Shown: positions 46,267-54,061 of the stretch, one piece after another
Layout: every line of letters begins with the position of its first letter
Numbering within the stretch: position 1 is the first letter of the stretch
NCBI GenBank assembly: GCA_046350295.1
Contig: JAXMAR010000035.1
Location: 1 to 64,000, forward strand
Direction of reading: 5' to 3'
DNA from: JAXMAR01 sp046350295
Lineage (GTDB): Bacteria > Planctomycetota > Planctomycetia > Gemmatales > Gemmataceae
Length of the DNA stretch: 64,000 nt
Translations under genes and position numbers: made by a program
The notes under the pieces: generated by a model
What the model was told of the DNA's origin: nothing
What the model saw: only the letters and a program-made list of their open reading frames with translations
Database searches by the model: none

Positions 46267-47163
46267 ATGTCCAAGGGCCGACGATCGGAAGCTACGCTCA
46301 TCAGGTTGTTGGTCGTCATCACCATCGCCGCCTGAGTCGCTCTGCTGTTCCGGCCGTGCAGAAGGTCACGAAGCCCTTGCCCGCACGCAGTGTCTGAACA
46401 ACCTGCGGCAGTAGGCCATCCCGGCTTCCATAATTTCCACGACGTGCGCGGAGCAGCCGCCTCTGGGCGCTGCCGCTCCCAGTTGCGAAACCTGGGTAGT
46501 CCCCTCCAGCCATACATCGAACGGCAGACCATCGCCAGCCGCGTAACCGGCCTCAGCTTCTGTAAGCCAACAATTACCATCCAGAATACGCTCAACGGCG
46601 TCATTTGCCGGCAAACCCCGCATCTGGCCTGCTGCCGTCGACCGCGGGACCCGCTTACTGGCAGGACGGCCACGTACTGGCGGTCGCGCCGGCTTCTTCA
46701 TGATCAACTGGGGTCAAATCCACCCCGCATCCCCGCCGGCAACAAAGCCATTCGGCTGGACCAATGAAACCCGTACTTCTAACAAATCAAGCTCCGTGCA
46801 GGACGGACCTCGCTTTCCCTGGTGCTCTCCAGGATCCGCCATGGCGCGTTCGACAGCAGCAGGGGCTGGGACGTTCGCGGCGATGTTCTCAACGACGACT
46901 CCGGTTTCTGCGGCTTCAACTTCATGGCGATCCAGCACGCCCAACGGCAGTTCAGGACAGCAACTGCTGTCGGCGGCCGGCGATCCCTTGATGCCGTGCG
47001 TGAACACCGCGCTGGCATCGGGCAGCGGCGGGCCATCGCCCTGGCGATCAACGCCGCCCTGTCGACAGCAGCGTGCGGCTTCATCAGCAGCACCATCAGC
47101 CTTCAGACGCGCTGGCAGGCGTCAGCACCATGGACGGCAGCGGTCACCAACGGCGAGTTCTGA
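46267..47163 (+). pseudogene. DUF1559 protein 4 (frameshifted)
   Basis: From ATG 46267 a prepilin-like start can be read with indels (SKGRRSEATLI, then LLVVITIAA). Mid-gene pieces are in other frames: LQPYIERQTIASRVTGLSFC, and RGWDVRGDVLNDDSGFCGFN followed by FMAIQH and LLSAAGDPLMPCVNTALASG. The family ending follows (CGFISSTISLQT, then a broken TMDG-like block) and stops at 47163. At least six indels. The assignment is firm because the segments are in the right order for a DUF1559 protein of about 300 residues. Followed 2 bases later by a small lipoprotein gene. Confidence 0.75.
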
Positions 47164-47165
47164 TC

Positions 47166-47556
47166 ATGCGACGACTTTTGGTCCTCTCCCTGTAGTGCAA
47201 GTGGTCGGTTGCAGCGGCGGCGATGGAAAACGCACCAGGTGGACGGCAAGAAGGTCCATCTGGACGGCGTCCCCATCGCCGCCAGCGCATCAACTTCTTT
47301 CCGGTCGACGGCAAGACGACGACATCGAGCGCGGAAGTCGTCGGCGAGCAGCGTTCGGGTTCCGCAGGGGGCCATGCCGTCGAAATCGTATAGCGCCCAA
47401 GGCCGGGAAAGGCCGGGCCATGCAGCGTCGGAAGGCCCGCGTGCCGAAATGCCGGAAGAATCGGTCCCGGCCAAGTACAACGTCAAGACCGAATTGAAGG
47501 CGGACATCGCCGGCGCAACGATGGAGTTGAACTTCCTGGATCTGCGCTCGAAGTGA
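47166..47556 (+). pseudogene. Small lipoprotein linked to DUF1559 (frameshifted)
   Basis: ATG 47166 gives MRRLLVLSL followed, after an indel, by VVGCSGGDGKRT, a lipoprotein signal with the lipid-carrying Cys. Then come VDGKKVHLDGVPIAAS, FFPVDGKTTTSSAEVVG, FRVPQGAMPSK and the ending VPAKYNVKTELKADIAGATM to TGA 47556. Small lipoproteins with this beta-sandwich type repeat commonly follow DUF1559 genes in planctomycetes. At least four indels. If intact, it would be about 130 residues and anchored in the membrane. Confidence 0.68.
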
Positions 47557-47941
47557 TCGAGTCGTCAGGAACCGGCTTCTTCCTCGAAGAGGATCGTGGA
47601 GAAACCGTTGAGAAAGGCGACGTCGGTAACGTTCACCCGCCGCGTCTCCCTCTGGCTCCGCAACGTGTAACGCTGGGCCGGATTGAGCTGGTGAATTGGT
47701 CCGAGATGAAGCATCTGACCATGCCACGGCTCGTTGCGGCCCCACAACTCAACGGCTACGCCGTGCAGGACAACTCTGTCGCCCTCCAGAAGGTCGGCCG
47801 GAAACTGGCGTGAGGCAGAGGACGAAGCAGCGGGCAAGATCATGAGCCGGCTCGTAAGACAGGACGCAAGGTCAAGCGGGGCAGCGCCCAAACACAAGGC
47901 GTCCCTCGGATCGAAAGGTTAGCAGTATAATTGTAATTCCT
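47557..47941. other. Unassigned; short frames on both strands
   Basis: A plus frame (47553-47813) and a minus frame (47565-47897) overlap. The minus one contains VVLHGVAVELWGRNEPWHGQ and the plus one GKRVTLGRIELVN-like sequence; neither is a known family. One may be a remnant gene. The stretch ends at the IS target site. Confidence 0.35.
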
Positions 47942-47950
47942 GTCGCCGTG
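47942..47950. repeat. Target-site duplication of IS copy B (partner at 49445-49453)
   Basis: GTCGCCGTG on both sides of the element, with no mismatch. Confidence 0.9.
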
Positions 47951-49444
47951 GGGTGGGCAGCTGAAAAGTTGGTGGAATGTTTGTACACAAGCCAGTGCCG
48001 GAAAGGATTGGGGGATCAGCGCCAAGGAGACAACACCTCGTGGACACGCATCTTACCCCGCTCAAGAACAGGAAGCCAAAACCGAGCCAGAATTCGGCAG
48101 GCGATGGAGAAGGAGATCGCCAGCAGCGCTGACTTATGGTGGGCAAGCCGGATAGAGAGCTGTTTGGCAAGACCGAGTTTCGTGCGACATTCTCTTGCGG
48201 GTGGGGCCAAGGTTTACGAAGAGCATCTGCGCGAAAAAACGGCTATCAAGGATCAGGAGTGACTGTCCACACCAGACCGCTGAGTTTCCAGGGATATCGT
48301 CGGCTGCGGCCGTTGAGCATCCTGAGTCCCATCTGCTTTCGCCGCGCTACTACTATTGCCATCGTTGCGGCGGCCTGACGCCCTAGGATCAGGGAGAAGT
48401 TGACGGCAGCCAAGCACTCACGCCAGCGGCGGAGAATTGACGACGTTGGCAGGAACGCTCTGCAACAGCTTCGAGAAGAGGCCGCAGCGAAGGCGGCGCA
48501 AGAGCTGGCGGCGTTGCGGCCTCGAGTCGACAGTGCGGCGGACCAGTGAAGCGGCAGGCCAGCGTCTGGACCAGTTGCTCCTGGAGAAGAAAAGGTGCTG
48601 GGCGGACCGACGCCGTGGGATTGGCACAAGGACGCGCTGAGGCCGCACGTGCGCTGCGCGAGCAGGCATCGACGCGACGGGCGTGCGGCAGCAGGCGTTT
48701 AGCGGAGGCGCGGCCGAGGACGGATGCCGGTATGTAGCGATGATATTCGGCCCGGTCCCCGACCTGCCTCTGAGTCATCCACCTTCAGCCGCCCGTCCGA
48801 ACGAAAATGCAAGCGCGTTAGCAGCGGAAGCGTAGCGGCCTGGACGAACTCGGCCTGCAACTGCGTCGCCAGGGGGCCAGGTGGGGATGAACCGTGCGGA
48901 GCAGTGGATCGATCTGACCGACGGCGGCAATGGCTTAGGCTTTTGCGGAGGAACTTCCCCGCGACGAGGTGCTGATCCTCGATTTCTGGCACGTTACCGA
49001 ATACCTGGGGAGTTGAGCAGGCTTTGTATCCGGTCGACGAGGATCGGCGTCAGAGCCTAATGACATCATGGTGTCACACTCTGAAGCATGAAGGCGGCCA
49101 GGCGGCAACTCGGGGAACTGGAAAAGCTGGAGTTGCCCCCGCGAAAACCGGCTGTACGAGAACGGTATGAGGTCACACTCGGCTACGTGAGGAGCAACCT
49201 CACCGCATGGACTACCCGACGTACTTGGCCAATGGCTGGTGCATCGGCTCCAGTTCTGTCGAGTCAGCCTGTAAGACCGTGGTGGGCCAGCACAAACGGC
49301 TGGCATGCGGCACAGCGCGAGCCCGGTACCAACGACATGTGCCACCTGCCGCCCTATTCCGCAGCGAGACCACGCAGTGGGACCTTTTTGGTCGCGCGGC
49401 GGCACAGAGAACATCTGCTCTACCAACAAAGAAGACGCTCACCC
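47951..49444 (+). mobile_element. ISKra4-family insertion sequence, copy B, with 9-bp target duplication
   Basis: 1,494 bp with the same ends as copy A (GGGTGGGCAGCTGAAAAG ... GAAGACGCTCACCC). GTCGCCGTG lies directly before it (47942-47950) and directly after it (49445-49453), a perfect 9-bp target-site duplication, so this copy inserted by simple transposition. Removing the IS and one repeat rejoins a non-coding stretch upstream of the sigma-factor gene. The element fuses an open frame to that gene, but the sigma factor's own start lies after the IS. Confidence 0.92.
48040..49420 (+). pseudogene. ISKra4-family transposase, copy B (frameshifted)
   Basis: Same gene as at 20805, starting at GTG 48040 after AAGGAG. 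Recognisable in shifting frames: YYYCHRCGGLTP, TLAGTLCNSFEKR, LDFWHVTEYLG (intact here near 48980), LEKLELPPRKPAVRERYEVT, LGYVRSNLTAWTT, and DYPTYLANGWCIGSSSVESA with CKTVVGQHKRLA. Many small deletions compared with copy A (for example in the zinc-ribbon region). Not functional as written. Confidence 0.8.
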
Positions 49445-49491
49445 GTCGCCGTGTCTTGCTAACCTTTCTTCCTTTTTTTCGCCGGGTAAAC

Positions 49492-50043
49492 GTGGGCAAC
49501 GCACGTCAGGATTCGCATCATCTGGTCCGGCGCTTTCTGGAAAACCGCGATGTCATTCTCGGTTTTATCCTCGCCCTGACCTGCGATTACGACGTGGCCG
49601 AGGAGATCTTCCAGGAGGTTTCGCTGAGCATTCTCGAAGAGGCGACGCGTGGCGCCCAGGTCGTTCAGTTTCTTCCCTGGGCGCGCGAGATTTCCCGGCA
49701 TCGCGTTGCCGACTATTATCGGCGCAAGGCGAAGCAGGCCGGGAAGGAACGTCCCCTCGACGGGCTGCCGGAGATCGTCGCCCAGGCCTTCGCGGAGAAC
49801 GAAGACTCGCTGTTTCACCAGGCCCGCATGAAGGCGCTTTTGGACTGTGTGCAAGGCCTTCGCGGCCGCAGCCGGGATGTTATCGAAGGTTTCTACGGGG
49901 AGCGCCAGTCGATTCGCCAGCTGGCCGCCCGCCTCTCCTGGCAGGAAGGCTCCGTGAAGGTCGCCCTGGTGCGGGCGCGTAAGGCCCTCGCCGACTGTGT
50001 TGAAGTCCGCCTCCGCTCCGAGGACGCGAGCCGACTGCCGTGA
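49492..50043 (+). CDS. ECF-type RNA polymerase sigma factor
   Basis: About 183 residues from GTG 49492; no strong ribosome-binding site, so the start is uncertain by a few codons. Sigma region 2: VRRFLENRDVILGFILALT, DYDVAEEIFQEVSLSILEEA (region 2.2) and FLPWAREISRHRVADYYRRK (2.3-2.4). Region 4: SRDVIEGFYGERQSIRQLAA and WQEGSVKVALVRARKALADC, a helix-turn-helix. The subtype is the one found with FecR genes in planctomycetes and Verrucomicrobia. Stop overlaps the start of the FecR gene by 4 bases. IS copy B sits about 50 bp upstream and may have displaced the promoter. Confidence 0.9.
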   Translation: MGNARQDSHHLVRRFLENRDVILGFILALTCDYDVAEEIFQEVSLSILEEATRGAQVVQFLPWAREISRHRVADYYRRKAKQAGKERPLDGLPEIVAQAFAENEDSLFHQARMKALLDCVQGLRGRSRDVIEGFYGERQSIRQLAARLSWQEGSVKVALVRARKALADCVEVRLRSEDASRLP

Positions 50044-50837
50044 CCATTTCCTTCGATTCCCTGCTCGAGGACTACCTCGCCGGCGCTCTTTCCTCCGCCG
50101 GTCGTGCCACGTTCGAGGAGGCGCTGCGTTCGGACCGCGCGCTGCGGCGCCGGCTTGTCCAGCGTTCTCTTCTCGAAGTTCATCTGCGCAAGGCGTTCGC
50201 CGGCCAGGGGGCGAATACCGACTCCGCGAGCCCAACGCCCGAACCGAAGCAGAGACGCCGCTGGACGGTAGCGGCGGCCGCCGCCGTTCTGCTGGCCCTG
50301 GGGCTCGGCGGCGCGCTTTGGCTCGCTCGACAAGGCCAGGAGCCGCCTTCCTTCAGCGATGCTCCCTCGAAGCAACCGCTCAGGCCGGCGCCCGAGCAGG
50401 TTGGACAGCCGCAAGGGGAGAAGGCGCCGGAGGAGAAGTGGCTCGAGGTGGACGCCAAGCGCTCGCGCGTGCTCGACCTGGCGGACGGCTCACGCGCAGA
50501 GTTGCTCGGCGGCAGCAAGGCGATCGTCCACGCGCCGCACGGCGAGTTTCGCCAGTCCGTGGAGCTGACGCGCGGCGGCGGCGTCTTCACCGTGAGCAAG
50601 CGCGAAGGGAAGTTTCGCGTCGACACGCCCGCCGGCAGCGTGACCGCGCTGGGTACCGAGTTCACCGTCAAGCTGGAGCGCCGCGATCACGGTGACAAGC
50701 GCGAGGGACGCGCAAAACAGTCGCTTTTCGTGGCCGTGAAAGAGGGAGCGGTGCGCGTGGAGGCGGGAGGCGCCAGCCAGACGCTCCGGGCCGGCGAAGA
50801 ACGTTCTTTTCCGGGCAAGCACAGACGCGACGACTAA
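50040..50837 (+). CDS. FecR-domain transmembrane regulator
   Basis: 265 residues, GTG start inside GTGA overlapping the sigma-factor stop (translational coupling). Residues 1-60: cytoplasmic helical part of the anti-sigma type (FDSLLEDYLAGALSSAGRAT, LRRRLVQRSLLEVHLRKAF). Residues 80-100: membrane span (AAAAAVLLALGLGGALWLA). Residues 140-265: FecR domain outside the membrane (LDLADGSRAELLGGSKAIVH, LTRGGGVFTVSKREGKFRVD, TPAGSVTALGTEFTVKL). It probably senses a signal and controls the adjacent sigma factor. The TonB receptor usually linked to FecR is not in the window. Confidence 0.88.
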   Translation: MTISFDSLLEDYLAGALSSAGRATFEEALRSDRALRRRLVQRSLLEVHLRKAFAGQGANTDSASPTPEPKQRRRWTVAAAAAVLLALGLGGALWLARQGQEPPSFSDAPSKQPLRPAPEQVGQPQGEKAPEEKWLEVDAKRSRVLDLADGSRAELLGGSKAIVHAPHGEFRQSVELTRGGGVFTVSKREGKFRVDTPAGSVTALGTEFTVKLERRDHGDKREGRAKQSLFVAVKEGAVRVEAGGASQTLRAGEERSFPGKHRRDD

Positions 50838-50918
50838 CTATAGCGCGGTGGGCAAGCTTCATCGAAAGATGGTATCCTTTCCGCTGACGGTCCCTATTCC
50901 CCGCTCGCATGACGCCGC

Positions 50919-51577
50919 ATGAGCGACAAGCCGACCAAAACGCAGTGGTTCTATACGCGTCAGCGGCGCCGCATCGGGCCGGTTTCATCCGCCCAACTCC
51001 GGGAACTCGCCGCGCGGGGCCTGCTCGCTCCCACCGACATGCTGCTGCGTGAAGGCCAAGCAAAATGGGTCCCGGCCGCCAAGGTCAAGGGGCTGGTCTT
51101 CGGCGCCCCGGTCCTGGTGGAAAAGCCCACGGGACAGCAGGGGGCGCCGGACGCGGACTGGTTCTACGCCCGCAACAACCAGTCGTTTGGCCCTTTTTCG
51201 TTCGCGCGTTTGCGCGAGCTGGCCGACGCGGGGCGGCTGACGCAGACCGATTGGGTTCTTGGCCCCCAAGCCGAAAACTGGGCCGCCGCCTGGTCGACTC
51301 CCGGACTTTTCCCTGGCGCCGCTGTCGCGACGCCATGCTCTCCGGACGCCTTCGACTCCCGGCACGAGGCGCTCTCTGAAGCGCAGGTCGTGCCTGACGC
51401 GCTGCGTCCAGTGCGGCATTGCTCTTACAACTGTCCGGTCGGTATCGACGTTCGCGCCCACGCCTGGCGCGGCAGCCGATCCACGACAGCCACTGCCTCA
51501 CGTGCAGCCAGTGCGTCGAGCGCTGCCCGCGTGGCGTCCTCGCTTTCGAGCGCATCCCCCTGGCGCCAGTGAAATGA
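50919..51577 (+). CDS. GYF-domain and 4Fe-4S ferredoxin fusion (frameshifted)
   Basis: Residues 1-120: two GYF_2-type domains (TQWFYTRQRRRIGPVSSAQL and ADWFYARNNQSFGPFSFARL). Then a short linker (DSRHEALSEAQVVPDAL) and, spread over three frames, a dicluster ferredoxin: R-C-V-Q-C-G-I, C-S-Y-N-C-P-V-G-I-D-V-R, HDSHCLTCSQCVERCPRGVL. The eight cysteines have the C-x-x-C-x-x-C-x-x-x-C-P pattern of two 4Fe-4S clusters. The last part ends at TGA 51575-51577, overlapping the ATG of the next gene. Two or three indels at about 51395-51490 explain the frame changes. Likely passes electrons to or from the next gene's flavoprotein. Confidence 0.75.
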
Positions 51578-52875
51578 CCATGCGTCATGTCATCATCGGC
51601 TCGGGCATTGCAGGTCTCGCCGCCGCGGAGGCCATCCGCGCTCGCGACGCGGCCGCGACGATCCAGATGGTCAGCGAAGAGGCGCACGACTTCTACTCGC
51701 GTCCGGGACTTGCCTATCTCCTCCGCGGCGACATCCCGGAGAAACAACTTCAAATCCGCTCCACGCAAGACCTCCGCGCCCTTCTTCTCCAGCGCCTGAC
51801 CGGGCGCGTCGAGCAGATCTTCGCGGCCCGGCATGAGATTCAAGTCGACGGAGGCCGGCGCCTGCCCTACGATCGCCTCCTGCTCGCGCCCGGCGCTCGC
51901 GCCGTGCCTCCCACGTTCCCGGGCGGCGACCTGGCGGGCGTCGTCAAGCTCGACGGCCTCGACGACACGCGCCACATCCTCAAGCTGGCGCGGCGCGGCA
52001 AGCACGCCGTCGTCGTCGGCGGCGGCATCACCGCTCTGGAGCTGGCCGAGGGGCTGCGGGCGCGCGGCATGGAGATCTTTTACTTGCTCCGCGGCAAGCG
52101 CTACTGGTCAGACGTCCTCGACGAAACCGAATCGCGCATCGTCATGGACAGACTCCGCCAAGACGGGATCGATTTGCGGACCGAGACCCAGGTGAAGGAA
52201 GCGCGCGGCGCCAAGGGCGCCGTGCGCGAGGTGGAGACCGACCGGGGTGACCGTTTGCCGTGCGACATCCTGGCCGTCGCGATCGGCGTGCGGCCGCGTG
52301 TGGAGCTGGCGACCCAGTCCGGTCTCAAGGTTGAGAAGGGGATCGTCGTCAACGAGTACCTCGAGACAAGCGCGGCGCACGTGTTCGCGGCGGGGGACGC
52401 CGCCCAGGTCGTCGATCCCGTTCGCGGCGCCCTGCCGCTCGACGTCCTGTGGCCCACGGCCTTGAGCCAGGGCCGGATCGCCGGCGACAACATGGCGGGG
52501 GCGCGACAAGCGCACGTCAAGGAGCTGCCCTACAACGTGACGCAGCTTGCCGGGCTGCGCGTGACGATCATCGGCGCCATCGGCGGCGGCGCCAGGAACG
52601 AGGACCTCAAGGCCATCACCCGCGGCGAGAGCGAGCTATGGCGGCAGAAAGCCGGCGCCACGGTGGTCAGTCAACGCGGCGAAACCGACCGCGTCCGCCT
52701 GGTGCTCGGAGAGCGGCACATCAGCGGAGCGCTCGTCATGGGGGACCAGAAGTGGTCGCGGCTGCTTCAGCGCTTGATCACCGTGCGGGCGGACTTGGCG
52801 CCGATTCGTGAGACGTTGCTGAAGGACGCCGCCCCCCTGGAACGACTGGCCGAACTCTACGAGCGCATCAAGTAG
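51574..52875 (+). CDS. FAD-dependent NAD(P)H oxidoreductase (class I pyridine nucleotide-disulfide type)
   Basis: 433 residues. ATG at 51574 forms ATGA with the end of the ferredoxin gene. FAD Rossmann motif HVIIGSGIAGLAAAEAI; second dinucleotide motif VVVGGGITALELAEGLRARG for NAD(P)H; the third, VFAAGDAAQVVDPV, closes the FAD site. Relatives include rubredoxin and ferredoxin reductases and the N-terminal part of NirB. No redox-active Cys pair of disulfide reductases. The C-terminal region (TRGESELWRQKAGATVVSQR) is the usual dimerisation part. Operon partner of the 4Fe-4S and membrane genes. Confidence 0.88.
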   Translation: MTMRHVIIGSGIAGLAAAEAIRARDAAATIQMVSEEAHDFYSRPGLAYLLRGDIPEKQLQIRSTQDLRALLLQRLTGRVEQIFAARHEIQVDGGRRLPYDRLLLAPGARAVPPTFPGGDLAGVVKLDGLDDTRHILKLARRGKHAVVVGGGITALELAEGLRARGMEIFYLLRGKRYWSDVLDETESRIVMDRLRQDGIDLRTETQVKEARGAKGAVREVETDRGDRLPCDILAVAIGVRPRVELATQSGLKVEKGIVVNEYLETSAAHVFAAGDAAQVVDPVRGALPLDVLWPTALSQGRIAGDNMAGARQAHVKELPYNVTQLAGLRVTIIGAIGGGARNEDLKAITRGESELWRQKAGATVVSQRGETDRVRLVLGERHISGALVMGDQKWSRLLQRLITVRADLAPIRETLLKDAAPLERLAELYERIK

Positions 52876-52880
52876 GCCCG

Positions 52881-53975
52881 ATGGAGCATAAGAAACCGCC
52901 CATGCCCATCCGCTTTCGCTGTGTCCATTGCAGTCAGCCGGTTACCGTCGCCGACGGGCGGGAGGGCACGAGCGTGCGCTGTCCCAAGTGCGGCCGGTCT
53001 ATCCAGGCGCCCGCACTCGGCCTCCCGCAAGAGGTCCCGGCCGCCGGTCCCCGCGTGCCGCCTCCCGCCGCGCCGCATGCGCCGCCGCCAACTGCTCCGG
53101 CGCCACCCCGCCGTGTGGCGCCCGCGCCGCCCCGCGCCCCATCGGCGCCCGCGCCGCCGCCGGCGACTCCCGGCTTCGTGCCCCATCGCGCCGCCAGCCG
53201 CGTCCCGTACGAGCTGTACATCGCACTCGCCCTCGTCCTCCTCCTCACCCTCCTCTATGCTTTCCTCTGCCAGGACGGGGCGCCAGCCGCGGGCGGCGCC
53301 CTTGGACACGCGCTCGGCATCATCGGTTTTGTCTTGATGCTGAGCACCGAGACGCTCTACTCGCTGCGCAAGCGGCTCAAGCGTTTCGCCTTTGGCCGAA
53401 TGAGCGTCTGGCTGCGCGCCCACATCGTCACCGGCATCGTCGGTCCCTATCTCGTCCTCTTGCACACTGGCTGGAGGTTTCATGGCCTCGCCGGCATCCT
53501 TACTCTCTTGACCATTGTCATGGTGCTGAGCGGCTTCGTCGGCCGGTACATCTACACTGCCGTGCCGCGCACGCTGGATGGCGCCGAGGTGGAAGGGCGG
53601 GAACTGGAGAGGCGAATCGCGGCGGCCGACGGCGAGTTCAAGGCGTTGGGCTTGGACCGGCAAGTGGCGGACGCCTTGGCCCAGCCACACGCCGAGGGCT
53701 GGCGTCTGGTGCTCACGCGGCCCCTCTGGCGCTGGCGACAACGCCAGCGGTTGCGCCGGCTCGTGGAGCGCCTCGACGCTTCGAGGCGCACGGCTCATCT
53801 TCGCGAGTTGCTGGAAGAACGGCTGCGGCTGCAAATGCAGATGGAATCGCTGTCCGCGGCGCGGCGTCTGCTCGCGCTCTGGCACGTCGTCCACGTCCCG
53901 ATCGGCGTGGTCCTGTTCACCCTCGCCTTCCTGCACATCGCCGGCGCACTTTATTTCTCGACCTTCCTGCGCTGA
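52881..53975 (+). CDS. Zinc-ribbon, polytopic membrane protein (cytochrome b-like)
   Basis: 364 residues, starting 5 bases after the oxidoreductase stop. Residues 10-45: zinc ribbon (FRCVHCSQPVTVADG, VRCPKCGRSIQAP). Next is a Pro/Ala-rich linker, then at least five membrane segments (LYIALALVLLLTLLYAFL; IIGFVLMLSTETL; AHIVTGIVGPYLVLLHTGW; ILTLLTIVMVLSGFVGRYIY; VVHVPIGVVLFTLAFLHIAG). Four His in or next to helices (RAHIV, LLHTG, WHVVH, LHIAG) could hold two b-type hemes, as in ferric-reductase or b561-type proteins. A charged cytoplasmic loop of about 130 residues lies before the last helix. Probably passes electrons across the membrane from the flavoprotein. Confidence 0.72.
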   Translation: MEHKKPPMPIRFRCVHCSQPVTVADGREGTSVRCPKCGRSIQAPALGLPQEVPAAGPRVPPPAAPHAPPPTAPAPPRRVAPAPPRAPSAPAPPPATPGFVPHRAASRVPYELYIALALVLLLTLLYAFLCQDGAPAAGGALGHALGIIGFVLMLSTETLYSLRKRLKRFAFGRMSVWLRAHIVTGIVGPYLVLLHTGWRFHGLAGILTLLTIVMVLSGFVGRYIYTAVPRTLDGAEVEGRELERRIAAADGEFKALGLDRQVADALAQPHAEGWRLVLTRPLWRWRQRQRLRRLVERLDASRRTAHLRELLEERLRLQMQMESLSAARRLLALWHVVHVPIGVVLFTLAFLHIAGALYFSTFLR

Positions 53976-54061
53976 GCAACATTCCGCGCCTCTGTTTTTC
54001 AGTCCCACGCGCCTCATCCGCTTGCGGTTTCGCGGACCACGCCCCTCGCCGACGCCAAGTC

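Noticed and set aside
49207..50043. Taking the sigma factor as a 278-residue protein
   Set aside because: The first part is encoded by the IS tail; the conserved sigma sequence begins after the IS.
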